Below, piece after piece: positions 45,258 to 54,684 of a DNA stretch of 64,000 nucleotides. Within the stretch, counting starts at the first letter, position 1; the number at the start of each line of letters is the position of its first letter. The position numbers were made by a program, and so were the translations under genes. The stretch is from BJGV01 sp964196335 (GTDB taxonomy: Bacteria > Pseudomonadota > Gammaproteobacteria > Burkholderiales > Nitrosomonadaceae): positions 62,001 through 126,000 of the forward strand of contig OZ250175.1 in the NCBI GenBank assembly GCA_965238155.1. Direction: 5' to 3'. Under the pieces are notes generated by a model that was not told the DNA's origin, searched no databases, and saw only the letters and a program-made list of their open reading frames with translations.

Positions 45258-46619
45258 TTGACCAAAAAATTTTTCGGCACTGATGGTATACGTGGGCGGG
45301 TAGGAGACACCCCTATCACGCCAGAATTCGTCATGCACCTAGGTTATTCTGCAGGTAAAGTGCTTGCCTCAGCTGACAGATACCTGTCTAAAGATGAACG
45401 TCCCGCAGTATTGATCGGAAAGGATACGCGCATATCAGGCTATATGTTAGAGTCAGCGTTACAAGCAGGCCTATCTGCTGCCGGAGTAGATGTACTGTTA
45501 ACCGGTCCTATGCCTACTCCGGGTGTTGCCTATCTAACCTGTGCACTGAGATTACAAGCAGGAATCGTAATTTCTGCATCACACAATCCATTTGAAGATA
45601 ACGGTATCAAGTTTTTCTCTGCTTCAGGAAACAAGCTATCCGATAAGACTGAAAACAATATTGAGGCTGGCTTAAATGCACCGTTAATATCTATGCCCTC
45701 TGCACAGCTTGGCAGAGCAAGGCGAGTTAATGACGCATCTGGACGCTATATAGAATTTTGCAAAAGTACCTTTCCATATCATCTTGATTTACATGGTATG
45801 CGTATCGTGGTTGATTGCGCCCATGGAGCAACTTACCATATTGCCGGTCATGTACTACATGAACTAGGTGCAGATGTAGTTATTATTGGAGCTCAGCCTG
45901 ATGGCCTGAACATTAATCAGGTATGCGGTGCTACACATAGCACAACAATACAAAAAGCTGTTAAACAACATAAAGCTGATATCGGTATTGCGCTTGACGG
46001 GGACGGCGATCGTATGATCATGACTGATAATAAAGGTGTGCTCTACGATGGTGATCAGTTAATTTGCATCATGGCTAAACACCGCCAGAAAAAGAATTTA
46101 CTCAATGGCGGAGTAGTAGGTACTTTGATGACTAATCTTGCTATAGAGAATCACTTTAAGAAACTGGATATTCCTTTTACCCGCGCTAAAGTTGGTGACA
46201 GGCATGTGCTGGAACTTCTACAAAAAAAGGGGTGGGAACTGGGAGGAGAAGGATCTGGCCACATAATCTGCCTTGACAAGCATACTACAGGTGATGGAAT
46301 TATTTCTGCATTACAGGTATTACATGCAATGAAAGACTCTGGCAAAACGTTGGCAGAACTCTCACGTGGTGTTACGCTTTATCCACAACAACTTATCAAT
46401 GTAAAAGTAACAAAAGGGTTCGATTTTCTTGCCATTAAATCAATTAAGGCTGCTCAGACAAAGGCTGAACGTGATCTTGGCGACCAAGGTCGTGTATTAC
46501 TACGAGCATCCGGCACCGAACCACTTTTACGAGTAATGGTAGAGGGCGAATCAAAACAAAAGGTCAAGTACTGGGCCGATTATATTTCCAATACTTTACG
46601 AAAAGAAGTAAATCTATAA
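45258..46619 (+). CDS. glmM: Phosphoglucosamine mutase
   Basis: A 453-residue alpha-D-phosphohexomutase making glucosamine-1-phosphate for UDP-GlcNAc. It begins KKFFGTDGIRGRVGDTPI, has the active-site serine in VISASHNPFEDNGIKF (about residue 103), the metal loop DGDGDRMIM and the sugar loop GGEGSGHI. The start is TTG 45258. It closes the ftsH-folP-glmM cluster. Confidence 0.95.
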   Translation: MTKKFFGTDGIRGRVGDTPITPEFVMHLGYSAGKVLASADRYLSKDERPAVLIGKDTRISGYMLESALQAGLSAAGVDVLLTGPMPTPGVAYLTCALRLQAGIVISASHNPFEDNGIKFFSASGNKLSDKTENNIEAGLNAPLISMPSAQLGRARRVNDASGRYIEFCKSTFPYHLDLHGMRIVVDCAHGATYHIAGHVLHELGADVVIIGAQPDGLNINQVCGATHSTTIQKAVKQHKADIGIALDGDGDRMIMTDNKGVLYDGDQLICIMAKHRQKKNLLNGGVVGTLMTNLAIENHFKKLDIPFTRAKVGDRHVLELLQKKGWELGGEGSGHIICLDKHTTGDGIISALQVLHAMKDSGKTLAELSRGVTLYPQQLINVKVTKGFDFLAIKSIKAAQTKAERDLGDQGRVLLRASGTEPLLRVMVEGESKQKVKYWADYISNTLRKEVNL

Positions 46620-46767
46620 AACTGATACTAGTACCCTCCCATAGTAATACGCATCTATTCTGAATACTTACTTTTAATTTAATATTAAGCAATTTTTTCC
46701 AAGATCTGCATCTTGAATTACATTCACTGGTATAATTTTCTCTATCTCTTTATCTAAGGAATAAACT

Positions 46768-48684
46768 GTGCCAGTTGTTCGCCTACCGGATGGCTCGGAG
46801 CGTAAATTTGATCAGCCTGTGACGGTAATGGAAGTTGCAACGTCAATTGGTGCCGGACTAGCGCGTGCAGCGATAGCAGGTAAAATAAATGGCAAATTAG
46901 TAGATACATCTGACCTCATTAAGGATGATAGTGATCTATCTATTGTGACTGAAAAAGATGTGGAGGGACTAGAAATTATTCGTCATTCTAGTGCGCATTT
47001 GCTGGCGCATGCAGTAAAAGAACTATTTCCAGATGTTCAAGTCGCAATCGGGCCGGTAATCGAAAACGGATTTTACTATGACTTCTCTTACAAGCGTCCC
47101 TTCACACTGGATGATCTGCAGGCAATTGAAAAACGTATGTCTGAAATCAGTAAAGGTAGTCTGAAAGTAGAGCGCAAGGTTTGGGAACGGTCTGAGGCAA
47201 TTAAGTTTTTTAAAAGCCAGAATGAGCACTATAAAGCGCAAATCATCGAGGCCATCCCAGGCGATGAAGAAGTATCGCTTTATTCCCAGGGAAACTTTAC
47301 TGATCTCTGCCGTGGTCCACATGTCCCAGTAACTTCTAGGCTTAAGGTTTTTAAGTTGATGAAGGTAGCAGGCGCCTATTGGCGCGGAGATTCTCACAAT
47401 GAGATGCTGCAAAGAATTTACGGCACAGCCTGGACTAAAAAAGATGATCAGGACGCCTATCTTCTCCGTCTTGAGGAAGCTGAGAAAAGAGATCACCGCA
47501 AGCTTGGTAAGCAACTGGACTTATTCCATATTCAGGAAGAGGCTCCTGGTATGGTATTTTGGCATCCCAATGGCTGGAGCGTTTGGCAGCAGGTAGAACA
47601 ATATATGCGAAAAATACTTAAAGAAAACTCCTATCAAGAAATTCGGACGCCTCAAGTGCTTGACAAGGCCTTATGGGAACGTTCTGGACATTGGGAAAAT
47701 TTTCGTGAAAATATGTTTACCACACATTCGGAAGAACGTAATTTTGCGATTAAACCAATGAATTGCCCGGGTCATGTTCAGGTATTTAACCAAGGATTAA
47801 AGAGCTATCGTGATTTGCCATTACGACTAGCAGAATTTGGTTCATGTCACCGTAACGAGCCTTCGGGTGCATTACATGGTCTCATGCGAGTACGAGCATT
47901 CACCCAAGATGACGCACACATTTTCTGTACCGCCGCCCAAATACAAGATGAAGTGGTGAGCTTTATTGATCTGTTACAGAAAGTTTACACAGACTTTGGT
48001 TTCAATGAAATTCTGGTAAAACTGTCAACACGTCCGCAAATGCGTGTTGGCACAGAGAAGCAATGGGATGAAGCAGAGAAAGCGCTAGAACTGGCACTAA
48101 ATCACAAGCAGCTTAACTGGGAGCTACAAGCAGGTGAAGGTGCTTTTTATGGTCCGAAAATTGATTTTTCTCTAAAAGATAGTATTGGAAGGTTATGGCA
48201 ATGCGGTACTCTACAGCTTGACTTCTCTATGCCAGAAAGATTGGGAGCAGAATTTGTTGCTGAAGATAATTCTCGCCAAGTTCCAGTAATGCTGCACCGG
48301 GCAATTTTGGGATCATTAGAACGCTTCATTGGTATTCTCATAGAAAACCATGCCGGAGCCCTGCCCTTGTGGCTTTCGCCTTATCAAGCGGTCGTCCTTA
48401 ATATCTCTGAAAAACAATCAAATTATGCAAAAAAAATAACAGATGAACTTAAGTGTAGCGGCATCCGAGCATATGCAGACTTGAGAAATGAAAAAATACC
48501 CTATAAAATACGGGAGCACAGTTTACAAAAGCTGCCCTACCAGATCATTGTGGGCGCGAAGGAAGTGGCATCGCAAACGGTTTCAATACGCACCCGATCT
48601 GGCTCTGATCTTGGTCAAATGTCTCTTCAGGTACTGATTGATCGTCTTAAATTAGAGATATCTACAAAGATAGGCTCAGCTTAA
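46768..48684 (+). CDS. thrS: Threonyl-tRNA synthetase
   Basis: A 638-residue class II synthetase with TGS domain (residues 1-60), the editing domain (HSSAHLLAHAVKELFP and HIICL-like zinc-type elements), the catalytic core (MNCPGHVQVFNQGLKSYRDLP and FTQDDAHIFC) and a C-terminal anticodon-binding domain. The start is GTG 46768 behind AAGGA. It heads thrS-infC-rpmI-rplT-pheS-pheT-ihfA-merR-tRNA-Pro. Confidence 0.96.
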   Translation: MPVVRLPDGSERKFDQPVTVMEVATSIGAGLARAAIAGKINGKLVDTSDLIKDDSDLSIVTEKDVEGLEIIRHSSAHLLAHAVKELFPDVQVAIGPVIENGFYYDFSYKRPFTLDDLQAIEKRMSEISKGSLKVERKVWERSEAIKFFKSQNEHYKAQIIEAIPGDEEVSLYSQGNFTDLCRGPHVPVTSRLKVFKLMKVAGAYWRGDSHNEMLQRIYGTAWTKKDDQDAYLLRLEEAEKRDHRKLGKQLDLFHIQEEAPGMVFWHPNGWSVWQQVEQYMRKILKENSYQEIRTPQVLDKALWERSGHWENFRENMFTTHSEERNFAIKPMNCPGHVQVFNQGLKSYRDLPLRLAEFGSCHRNEPSGALHGLMRVRAFTQDDAHIFCTAAQIQDEVVSFIDLLQKVYTDFGFNEILVKLSTRPQMRVGTEKQWDEAEKALELALNHKQLNWELQAGEGAFYGPKIDFSLKDSIGRLWQCGTLQLDFSMPERLGAEFVAEDNSRQVPVMLHRAILGSLERFIGILIENHAGALPLWLSPYQAVVLNISEKQSNYAKKITDELKCSGIRAYADLRNEKIPYKIREHSLQKLPYQIIVGAKEVASQTVSIRTRSGSDLGQMSLQVLIDRLKLEISTKIGSA

Positions 48685-48711
48685 TTTATTTAACAAATTC
48701 GGGGAACTACT

Positions 48712-49374
48712 ATAGCTCAGGAAAAAGCGGCACGTATCAATCATGAAATTAACGCGCCAGAGGTGCGGTTAATAGGTATGGAAGGAGAACAGATAGGCAT
48801 CGTCACTCTGGAAGTTGCTAAATCTTTGGCAGATGAAGCTGAGATAGATCTAGTAGAAATCGCTCCTACCGCCCAACCTCCAGTATGCCGTTTAATGGAT
48901 TATGGTAAATTCCGTTATCAAGAAAGCAAGAAAAAGCACGAGGCAAAGCTTAAGCAAAAACAAGTCCAAATCAAAGAAGTAAAATTCCGCCCGAATACCG
49001 ATGATGGGGACTACAATATCAAGCTTCGTAACTTGATTAATTTCCTGGCAGAGGGGGATAAAGCTAAGGTAACGCTCCGTTTTCGTGGACGTGAAATGGC
49101 GCATCAAGAATTTGGTGTACGCTTACTGGAACGAGTAAGGGATGACTTGGAAACATACGCAGTGGTTGAGCAATTTCCAAGAATGGAAGGACGACAGATG
49201 GTAATGGTTCTATCACCTAAAAAAAAGGAGGTGATAATGGCCAAGAGTAAAGAAACTAAAATGAAAGGAGTCAACTCAAATACAGCTGAAGAACTCAGTG
49301 ACACAAAACAAAGTACTAAGAGTTTAGAACCGAATTTAAAGGAAGAAGCTAAGACAACAGCTGAGAAACTTTAA
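48712..49374 (+). CDS. infC: Translation initiation factor IF-3 with AUA start
   Basis: IF-3 monitors start-codon pairing on the 30S subunit. Residues conserved in betaproteobacteria (AQEKAARINHEINAPEVRL) are encoded upstream of the first ATG (48763), and the frame starts at ATA 48712 with GGGGA at 48701-48705 seven bases upstream. E. coli infC uses AUU for autoregulation, so an AUA here fits the same discriminating control. IF3-N has RLMDYGKFRYQESKK and IF3-C has VTLRFRGREMAHQEFG. A Lys/Glu/Thr-rich tail of about 40 residues after SPKKKEV makes it about 220 residues, long for the family. Confidence 0.9.
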   Translation: MAQEKAARINHEINAPEVRLIGMEGEQIGIVTLEVAKSLADEAEIDLVEIAPTAQPPVCRLMDYGKFRYQESKKKHEAKLKQKQVQIKEVKFRPNTDDGDYNIKLRNLINFLAEGDKAKVTLRFRGREMAHQEFGVRLLERVRDDLETYAVVEQFPRMEGRQMVMVLSPKKKEVIMAKSKETKMKGVNSNTAEELSDTKQSTKSLEPNLKEEAKTTAEKL

Positions 49375-49442
49375 TATTGAAATAATAATCTCATAGAGAT
49401 TTTAAGCCAAATAAAAACTAATTAAATATTACAAAAACAAGT

Positions 49443-49488
49443 GATGTCTAGGTTATGAAAGTACTCCAACCAGGGGACACCTAACATC
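49443..49488 (+). promoter_or_regulatory. Structured leader upstream of rpmI-rplT
   Basis: GATGTCTAGGT (49443-49453) pairs with ACCTAACATC (49479-49488), leaving one bulged base. No T tract follows, so it is not a terminator. It lies 25 bases ahead of rpmI, where L20-controlled leaders occur in other bacteria. Whether L20 binds here is not shown. Confidence 0.4.
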
Positions 49489-49512
49489 ATATAAAAAAAC
49501 AGGAGTTACGTT

Positions 49513-49710
49513 ATGCCCAAAATGAAAACCAAGCGGGGTGCCGCTAAGCGTTTTAAAGTTAGGCCTGGCGGTAGTGTCAGGCGTTCATATGCATTCAAAC
49601 GCCATATTCTGACAAAAAAAACTACCAAGCTTAAACGCCAGCTGAGAGGAACTACTGAAGTTCATTTTAGCAACATAGCGTCTGTGCACGCTATGTTGCC
49701 CTACGCTTAA
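49513..49710 (+). CDS. rpmI: 50S ribosomal protein L35
   Basis: A 65-residue highly basic protein beginning PKMKTKRGAAKRFKV, the diagnostic L35 start, behind the ribosome binding site AGGAG. Length is canonical. It follows infC and precedes rplT by 11 bases. Confidence 0.97.
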   Translation: MPKMKTKRGAAKRFKVRPGGSVRRSYAFKRHILTKKTTKLKRQLRGTTEVHFSNIASVHAMLPYA

Positions 49711-49721
49711 GGAGAACTGTC

Positions 49722-50081
49722 ATGCCAAGAGTAAAACGTGGTGTAACTGCTCATGCCCGTCACAAAAAGGTATTGAACCAAGCAAAAGGATACCGTGGGC
49801 GTCGCAAGAATGTTTATCGAATTGCAAAAGAAGCGGTGATGAAAGCAGGAGAATATGCTTACCGCGACCGGCGTCAGAAAAAACGTGTGTTTCGTGCCCT
49901 TTGGATAGCTCGTATTAATGCCGCTACACGTGAATGTGGCTTATCCTACAGCGTATTCATGAATGGACTGAAGAAAGCCTCAATCGAAGTGGATAGAAAG
50001 GTGTTGGCTGATATTGCTGTCTTTGACAAGCCTGCCTTCATGAAATTAGTTGAACAAGCAAAATCCAGTCTTGCTGCATAG
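49722..50081 (+). CDS. rplT: 50S ribosomal protein L20
   Basis: A 119-residue basic protein starting PRVKRGVTAHARHKKVL with GYRGRRKNVYRIAKEAV and RDRRQKKRVFRALWI, all typical of L20, an early 50S assembly protein and autoregulator. AAGGAG precedes the ATG. It belongs to the infC-rpmI-rplT unit. Confidence 0.97.
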   Translation: MPRVKRGVTAHARHKKVLNQAKGYRGRRKNVYRIAKEAVMKAGEYAYRDRRQKKRVFRALWIARINAATRECGLSYSVFMNGLKKASIEVDRKVLADIAVFDKPAFMKLVEQAKSSLAA

Positions 50082-50108
50082 TCTGGCCATAGCAAAACAG
50101 TAATCAGG

Positions 50109-50138
50109 AGGCTAGGGGGGAATACCTTGGCCTTTTTT
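50109..50138 (+). terminator. Terminator/attenuator between rplT and pheS
   Basis: AGGCTAGG (50109-50116) pairs with CCTTGGCCT (50125-50133) with minor mismatches, and six T follow at 50133-50138. It could end the ribosomal protein transcript or act as an attenuator for pheST, as in enterobacteria. I did not find a convincing Phe-rich leader peptide. Confidence 0.6.
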
Positions 50139-50179
50139 CTTGTATATACAGTTAGTAGCCGTCCTACTTTTATATTCTC

Positions 50180-51208
50180 ATGAACAACCTAGAAAATCTT
50201 CTTAATGAAGCAACAAACCTGTTAGATAGCATAGATAATACTAGTGATCTTGAACAGGCAAAGGCACGCTATCTTGGCAAGAACGGCGCGCTGACTGAAA
50301 TGCTAAAGGGGCTGAGAAAACTTTCCCCAGAAGAGCGCCCAATTATGGGTGGCCGGATTAACAAGTTAAAGGAGATATTGGAAACAAAAATAAATTACCG
50401 TCGTGAATTAATTTTACCCAATAAAATGGAAGCGCAATTAGCTGGAGAAGCGCTTGATGTAACCCTGCCTGGACGCGGCTCAGGAATGGGTGGCTTACAC
50501 CCTATAACAAGAACGTTAGAACGAATCGAAACTTTATTCAGTTCAATTGGCTTTGCTGTGGCTTCTGGCCCTGAGATTGAAACTGATTTCTATAACTTTA
50601 CTGCACTCAATATCCCGGAAAATCATCCCGCGCGTGCGATGCATGATACATTCTATATTGCTGAAAAAGAAAATAAGCATTTGTTGCGCACCCATACATC
50701 CCCGGTTCAAATCCGTTACATGCAAAATAAAAATCCTCCCATCAGGGTGATAGCTCCGGGACGGGTTTACCGCTGCGATTCAGACGTCACCCATACGCCC
50801 ATGTTTCATCAAGTAGAAGGTCTATGGATAGATGAAAATGTAAATTTCTCAGCTCTAAAAGGAATATTAATAGACTTTATTAAACAATTTTCAGAGCATA
50901 AGGAGCTATCAACACGGTTCCGCCCTTCTTTCTTTCCATTTACCGAACCTTCAGCTGAAATGGATATTAGCTGTGTTATGTGTAATAACAAGGGATGCAG
51001 AGTATGTGGTCACACTGGTTGGCTTGAAGTCCTAGGTTGTGGCATGGTGCATCCTGAAGTCTTAAAACATGTCAACATAGATAGTGAGAAATACAATGGC
51101 TTTGCTTTTGGTATAGGTGTAGAGCGACTAGCAATGCTTAGGTATGGAGTAAATGATATACGAATGTTTTTTGAAAATGACTTACGTTTCCTGAAGCAGT
51201 TTAATTGA
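50180..51208 (+). CDS. pheS: Phenylalanyl-tRNA synthetase alpha subunit
   Basis: A 342-residue class II synthetase subunit. An N-terminal coiled coil (about 1-90) leads to the catalytic domain with HPARAMHDTFYI, LRTHTSPVQIRYM, GRVYRCDSDVTHTPMFHQVEG and motif 3 FAFGIGVERLAML. It forms the alpha2-beta2 enzyme with pheT, 36 bases downstream. The insert CVMCNNKGCRVCGHTGW holds a CxxC-x4-CxxC that may bind zinc. Confidence 0.96.
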   Translation: MNNLENLLNEATNLLDSIDNTSDLEQAKARYLGKNGALTEMLKGLRKLSPEERPIMGGRINKLKEILETKINYRRELILPNKMEAQLAGEALDVTLPGRGSGMGGLHPITRTLERIETLFSSIGFAVASGPEIETDFYNFTALNIPENHPARAMHDTFYIAEKENKHLLRTHTSPVQIRYMQNKNPPIRVIAPGRVYRCDSDVTHTPMFHQVEGLWIDENVNFSALKGILIDFIKQFSEHKELSTRFRPSFFPFTEPSAEMDISCVMCNNKGCRVCGHTGWLEVLGCGMVHPEVLKHVNIDSEKYNGFAFGIGVERLAMLRYGVNDIRMFFENDLRFLKQFN

Positions 51209-51244
51209 AGTTATAAATTGTATTTCCTGCAATAATAGATCACT

Positions 51245-53623
51245 ATGAAATTTCCTGAGAGCTGGCTTCGTACTTTAGTTAACCCGCCAATTTCCAGCAG
51301 CGAACTAGCTCATTCGCTTACCATGGCTGGCCTGGAAGTAGAGGCTATAGAGTCTGCAGCGCCAGACTTCAATAAGGTGGTGGTAGCTGAAGTACTGTCA
51401 GTAAATAAACATCCTGACGCCGATCGCTTAAATGTATGTCAGGTAAGCGTAGGTGAATCTATAAATAAAGAACCCCTGCAAATTGTCTGTGGCGCTGGCA
51501 ACGTTTGTGTCGGAGCCAAAGTGCCATGTGCGTTGATTGGTGCACACCTTCCTCATATGGTCATTAAACGGGCTAAAGTACGTGGGGTAGAATCATTTGG
51601 CATGCTATGTTCAGCCAACGAATTAGGAATAACTGAAGAGGCTGAAGGTCTGTTATTACTTCCCAAAGATGCCCCAACAGGAAAAGACTTTCGCAATTAC
51701 TATGACCTTGACGATAAACTCTTTACACTAAAATTAACCCCTAACCGCGCTGATTGCCTGGGACTGTCAGGTATAGCGCGAGAAGTGGCAGCAATTTGTT
51801 CTGCAAAACTTATCCTGCCTGAAACTAATCTGGTTAAAAACAAAAATAGTGACACCCTGACTGTATGTATAGATGAACCAGATGCATGTCCACTTTATTG
51901 TGGCAGAGTAATCCGAGATATCGACTTGGGCACACCCACACCTACATGGATTATTCGTCGTCTGGAACGAAGTGGAGTTCGCCCGATCAACGCAGTAGTA
52001 GACGTAACTAATTATGTAATGTTAGAAATTGGCCAGCCCACGCATGCCTTCAATCTGGCAAAAATTACTGATGAATTCTCTGGAATTATTCACGTACGCT
52101 ACGCTAACTCAGGTGAAAAACTACAGTTATTAAATGGTGAAGAAATATTACTGCAGCCTGATATGTTACTGATTTCTGATGAAGTTAAACCCCTGGCATT
52201 AGCCGGCATTATGGGAGGAAACGAAAGTAAGGTGGAGCATGGTGCTACTGACCTGTTCCTTGAAAGTGCATTCTTTATACCTAAAGTAATAGCAGGAAAG
52301 AATATTCAACTTGGAATCAGTTCTGACTCTGCTCACCGCTTCGAGCGTGGTGTAGATTTTGGGGCTACACGCATCGCCATGGAAAGAGCTACAGGCTTAA
52401 TAATTGATATCTGTGGTGGCTATCCCGGACCAATTACTGAAGTAAAAGGGAAATTACCGCAACGTAAATCTATTATCCTGCGTGAAAAACGAGTACGACG
52501 CATATTAGGTATCGAGTTAGAGAAAGATAAGATAGCTGAAATATTACAACGCTTACAATTTGATTTCTCAGTTAAAAATACAACATTTCATGTAATACCC
52601 CCTACATATCGTTTTGATTTAGCTATTGAAGAAGATCTGATTGAAGAAATTGCACGCATTTATGGCTACCATAATATTTCAGCCAGCTTACCAAATGTAA
52701 ACTTGAGTATACTGCCTGATCCTGAAGCGATACACACTTCGATGCAGCTACGAAGAATCTGTGTAGCACGTGATTACCAGGAAGTAACTAATTATGCGTT
52801 TGTAGATACAGAATGGGAGAAGAATTATTCGAATAATGCTTCCCCGGTGATGTTGAAGAACCCTATTTCCAGTCAGTTAAATGTAATGCGTAGCAACTTA
52901 ATTGGGGGGCTTATTTCGAATCTACAATTTAACCTTAACCGCAAACAAACCAGAGTACGAATATTTGAAATTGGTTCCTGTTTCTTAAAAAAAGAAGGCC
53001 ATTACACACAATCCGAAAAACTAGCAGGACTATGCTATGGAGACATTGTGGCAGAGCAATGGGGTTTACCTGAACGTAATGCAGACTTTTATGACGTCAA
53101 ATCTGATGTTGAAACATTATTTTGGCCGGAAATCATAAATTTTAAAATAGCAGCCCATCCTGCCCTACATCCCGGAAAATCATCACAAATCCTCATAGGG
53201 GAAAAAATAGCCGGGTGGCTAGGAGAACTTCATCCTCATTTACAACAAAAATCGGCCCTACCAAAGCCTGTTATCCTGTTTGAACTCGATCTGGATATCT
53301 TGACTCAGCGAACTCTACCAAAAGCAGGAGAAATCCCAAAATATCCATCTGTACGACGTGATATTGCTGTGATAGTAGCAGATAATATTTGTGCTCACTT
53401 ACTACTCCAGAGCATGAATGCCCTTAATTCGCCCATAATAGTAGAAATTGCCCTGTTTGATGTTTATCGCGGCAAGGGAGTAGATAATGGTAAAAAAAGT
53501 CTTGCATTCCGTGTGTTATTACAAGATACTAAAAAAACTTTAACTGATAAAGAAGCAGATTTGGTTACTAAGAAATTGATTAAGATCCTAGAGAATCAAT
53601 TTGAGGCAAAACTCCGCAATTAA
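51245..53623 (+). CDS. pheT: Phenylalanyl-tRNA synthetase beta subunit
   Basis: A 792-residue beta subunit. It has an EMAP/tRNA-binding domain (about 40-150, with HPDADRLNVCQV), B3/B4 editing domain (RPINAVVDVTNYVMLEIGQP), B5 domain, a catalytic-like core and a C-terminal ferredoxin-fold anticodon-binding domain (KYPSVRRDIAVIV). Length matches E. coli PheT (795). The last bases are partly duplicated just downstream. Confidence 0.96.
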   Translation: MKFPESWLRTLVNPPISSSELAHSLTMAGLEVEAIESAAPDFNKVVVAEVLSVNKHPDADRLNVCQVSVGESINKEPLQIVCGAGNVCVGAKVPCALIGAHLPHMVIKRAKVRGVESFGMLCSANELGITEEAEGLLLLPKDAPTGKDFRNYYDLDDKLFTLKLTPNRADCLGLSGIAREVAAICSAKLILPETNLVKNKNSDTLTVCIDEPDACPLYCGRVIRDIDLGTPTPTWIIRRLERSGVRPINAVVDVTNYVMLEIGQPTHAFNLAKITDEFSGIIHVRYANSGEKLQLLNGEEILLQPDMLLISDEVKPLALAGIMGGNESKVEHGATDLFLESAFFIPKVIAGKNIQLGISSDSAHRFERGVDFGATRIAMERATGLIIDICGGYPGPITEVKGKLPQRKSIILREKRVRRILGIELEKDKIAEILQRLQFDFSVKNTTFHVIPPTYRFDLAIEEDLIEEIARIYGYHNISASLPNVNLSILPDPEAIHTSMQLRRICVARDYQEVTNYAFVDTEWEKNYSNNASPVMLKNPISSQLNVMRSNLIGGLISNLQFNLNRKQTRVRIFEIGSCFLKKEGHYTQSEKLAGLCYGDIVAEQWGLPERNADFYDVKSDVETLFWPEIINFKIAAHPALHPGKSSQILIGEKIAGWLGELHPHLQQKSALPKPVILFELDLDILTQRTLPKAGEIPKYPSVRRDIAVIVADNICAHLLLQSMNALNSPIIVEIALFDVYRGKGVDNGKKSLAFRVLLQDTKKTLTDKEADLVTKKLIKILENQFEAKLRN

Positions 53624-53690
53624 ATATACACACTTGGTATAAGATAAGAAATTAATAAATATTTATTGCAAAACTCCGTAATTAAATATA
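53606..53690 (+). repeat. Direct repeat of the pheT 3' end
   Basis: GCAAAACTCCGCAATTAAAT and three more bases (53606-53628, spanning the pheT stop) recur at 53668-53690 with one C-to-T change. The copies are 62 bases apart start to start. The second lies in the gap before ihfA. A short local duplication is the simplest explanation. Confidence 0.8.
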
Positions 53691-53737
53691 AGCGGGGAAA
53701 TTTAGTTCAAGAATTAATGTGTAAGGAGAGGAAAAGC

Positions 53738-54043
53738 ATGACCTTAACAAAGGCTGAATTAGCAGATTTATTATTTGAAAAAGTTGGCTTAAACAAGCGC
53801 GAAGCCAAAGATATGGTGGACTCTTTCTATGAAGAAGTTCGTACCGCACTACAAAATGGTAATGGCGTCAAGTTATCAGGATTTGGAAATTTCCAGTTAC
53901 GTGACAAGCCACAACGCCCTGGTCGTAATCCCAAAACCGGAGAAGAGGTTCAAATAACTGCACGACGCGTGGTAACTTTTCACGCCAGTCAAAAACTGAA
54001 GGCAATGGTGGAAAAAACCCACAATGGGAAACAAATCACCTAG
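53738..54043 (+). CDS. ihfA: Integration host factor alpha subunit
   Basis: A 101-residue DNA-bending protein. MTLTKAELADLLFEKVGLNK, the FGNFQLRDKPQRPGRNPKTG beta-arm with the intercalating proline, and ITARRVVTFHASQKLK are IHF-alpha hallmarks. ATG 53738 follows AAGGAG and matches the family start; the longer open frame from 53666 begins in the repeated pheT tail. Its 3' end overlaps the merR-type gene by 20 bases. Confidence 0.95.
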   Translation: MTLTKAELADLLFEKVGLNKREAKDMVDSFYEEVRTALQNGNGVKLSGFGNFQLRDKPQRPGRNPKTGEEVQITARRVVTFHASQKLKAMVEKTHNGKQIT

Positions 54044-54413
54044 CAGTGCTTTGCCGCCTATTCCGGCAAAGCGTTATTTCACCATAGGTGAAGTCAGTGA
54101 GTTATGTTGCGTCAAACCGCATGTACTACGTTATTGGGAACAGGAATTCTCACAATTGAAGCCAGTTAAACGGCGTGGAAACCGTCGATACTATCAGCAC
54201 CATGAAGTATTATTAATCCGTCATATTCGAGAATTACTCTACGAACAAGGCTTTACCATCAATGGTGCACGTGGACGACTAGAACAAAACGATCTCCCTG
54301 AACCGACATCTAACTCAGCAAGCCATTCTTCTGTTACCGAGCATCTTACTCCAGTCAATTTGGCAATGTTACAAGGTGAGATTAAAAATGTTGTATCTTT
54401 GCTTAGGTCATGA
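54024..54413 (+). CDS. MerR-family transcriptional regulator
   Basis: A 129-residue protein with a MerR winged helix (YFTIGEVSELCCVKPHVLRY, then GNRRYYQHHEVLLIRHI) at residues 15-85 and no metal-binding cysteine loop. This short MerR protein consistently follows ihfA in beta- and gammaproteobacteria; its target is unknown. It overlaps ihfA and precedes the tRNA-Pro gene. Confidence 0.9.
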   Translation: MGNKSPSSALPPIPAKRYFTIGEVSELCCVKPHVLRYWEQEFSQLKPVKRRGNRRYYQHHEVLLIRHIRELLYEQGFTINGARGRLEQNDLPEPTSNSASHSSVTEHLTPVNLAMLQGEIKNVVSLLRS

Positions 54414-54500
54414 TTAGTTTTCCTGTTTTTCTCATTCTGTATAATTGAGACACTAAAAGCGATTCCTAACATCAGGGCTTGTTGCTATAATCCGCAGCTT

Positions 54501-54577
<77 letters not shown>

Positions 54578-54684
54578 TTTAAATTGTTTGATTAATCAAT
54601 TTTTATATATAAATTAAGTTTGGAATTAGTTGAACTGTTTACTTCGTTTCCTAAATAATCTCAGAATAAATTGGCCCTTTGCGA

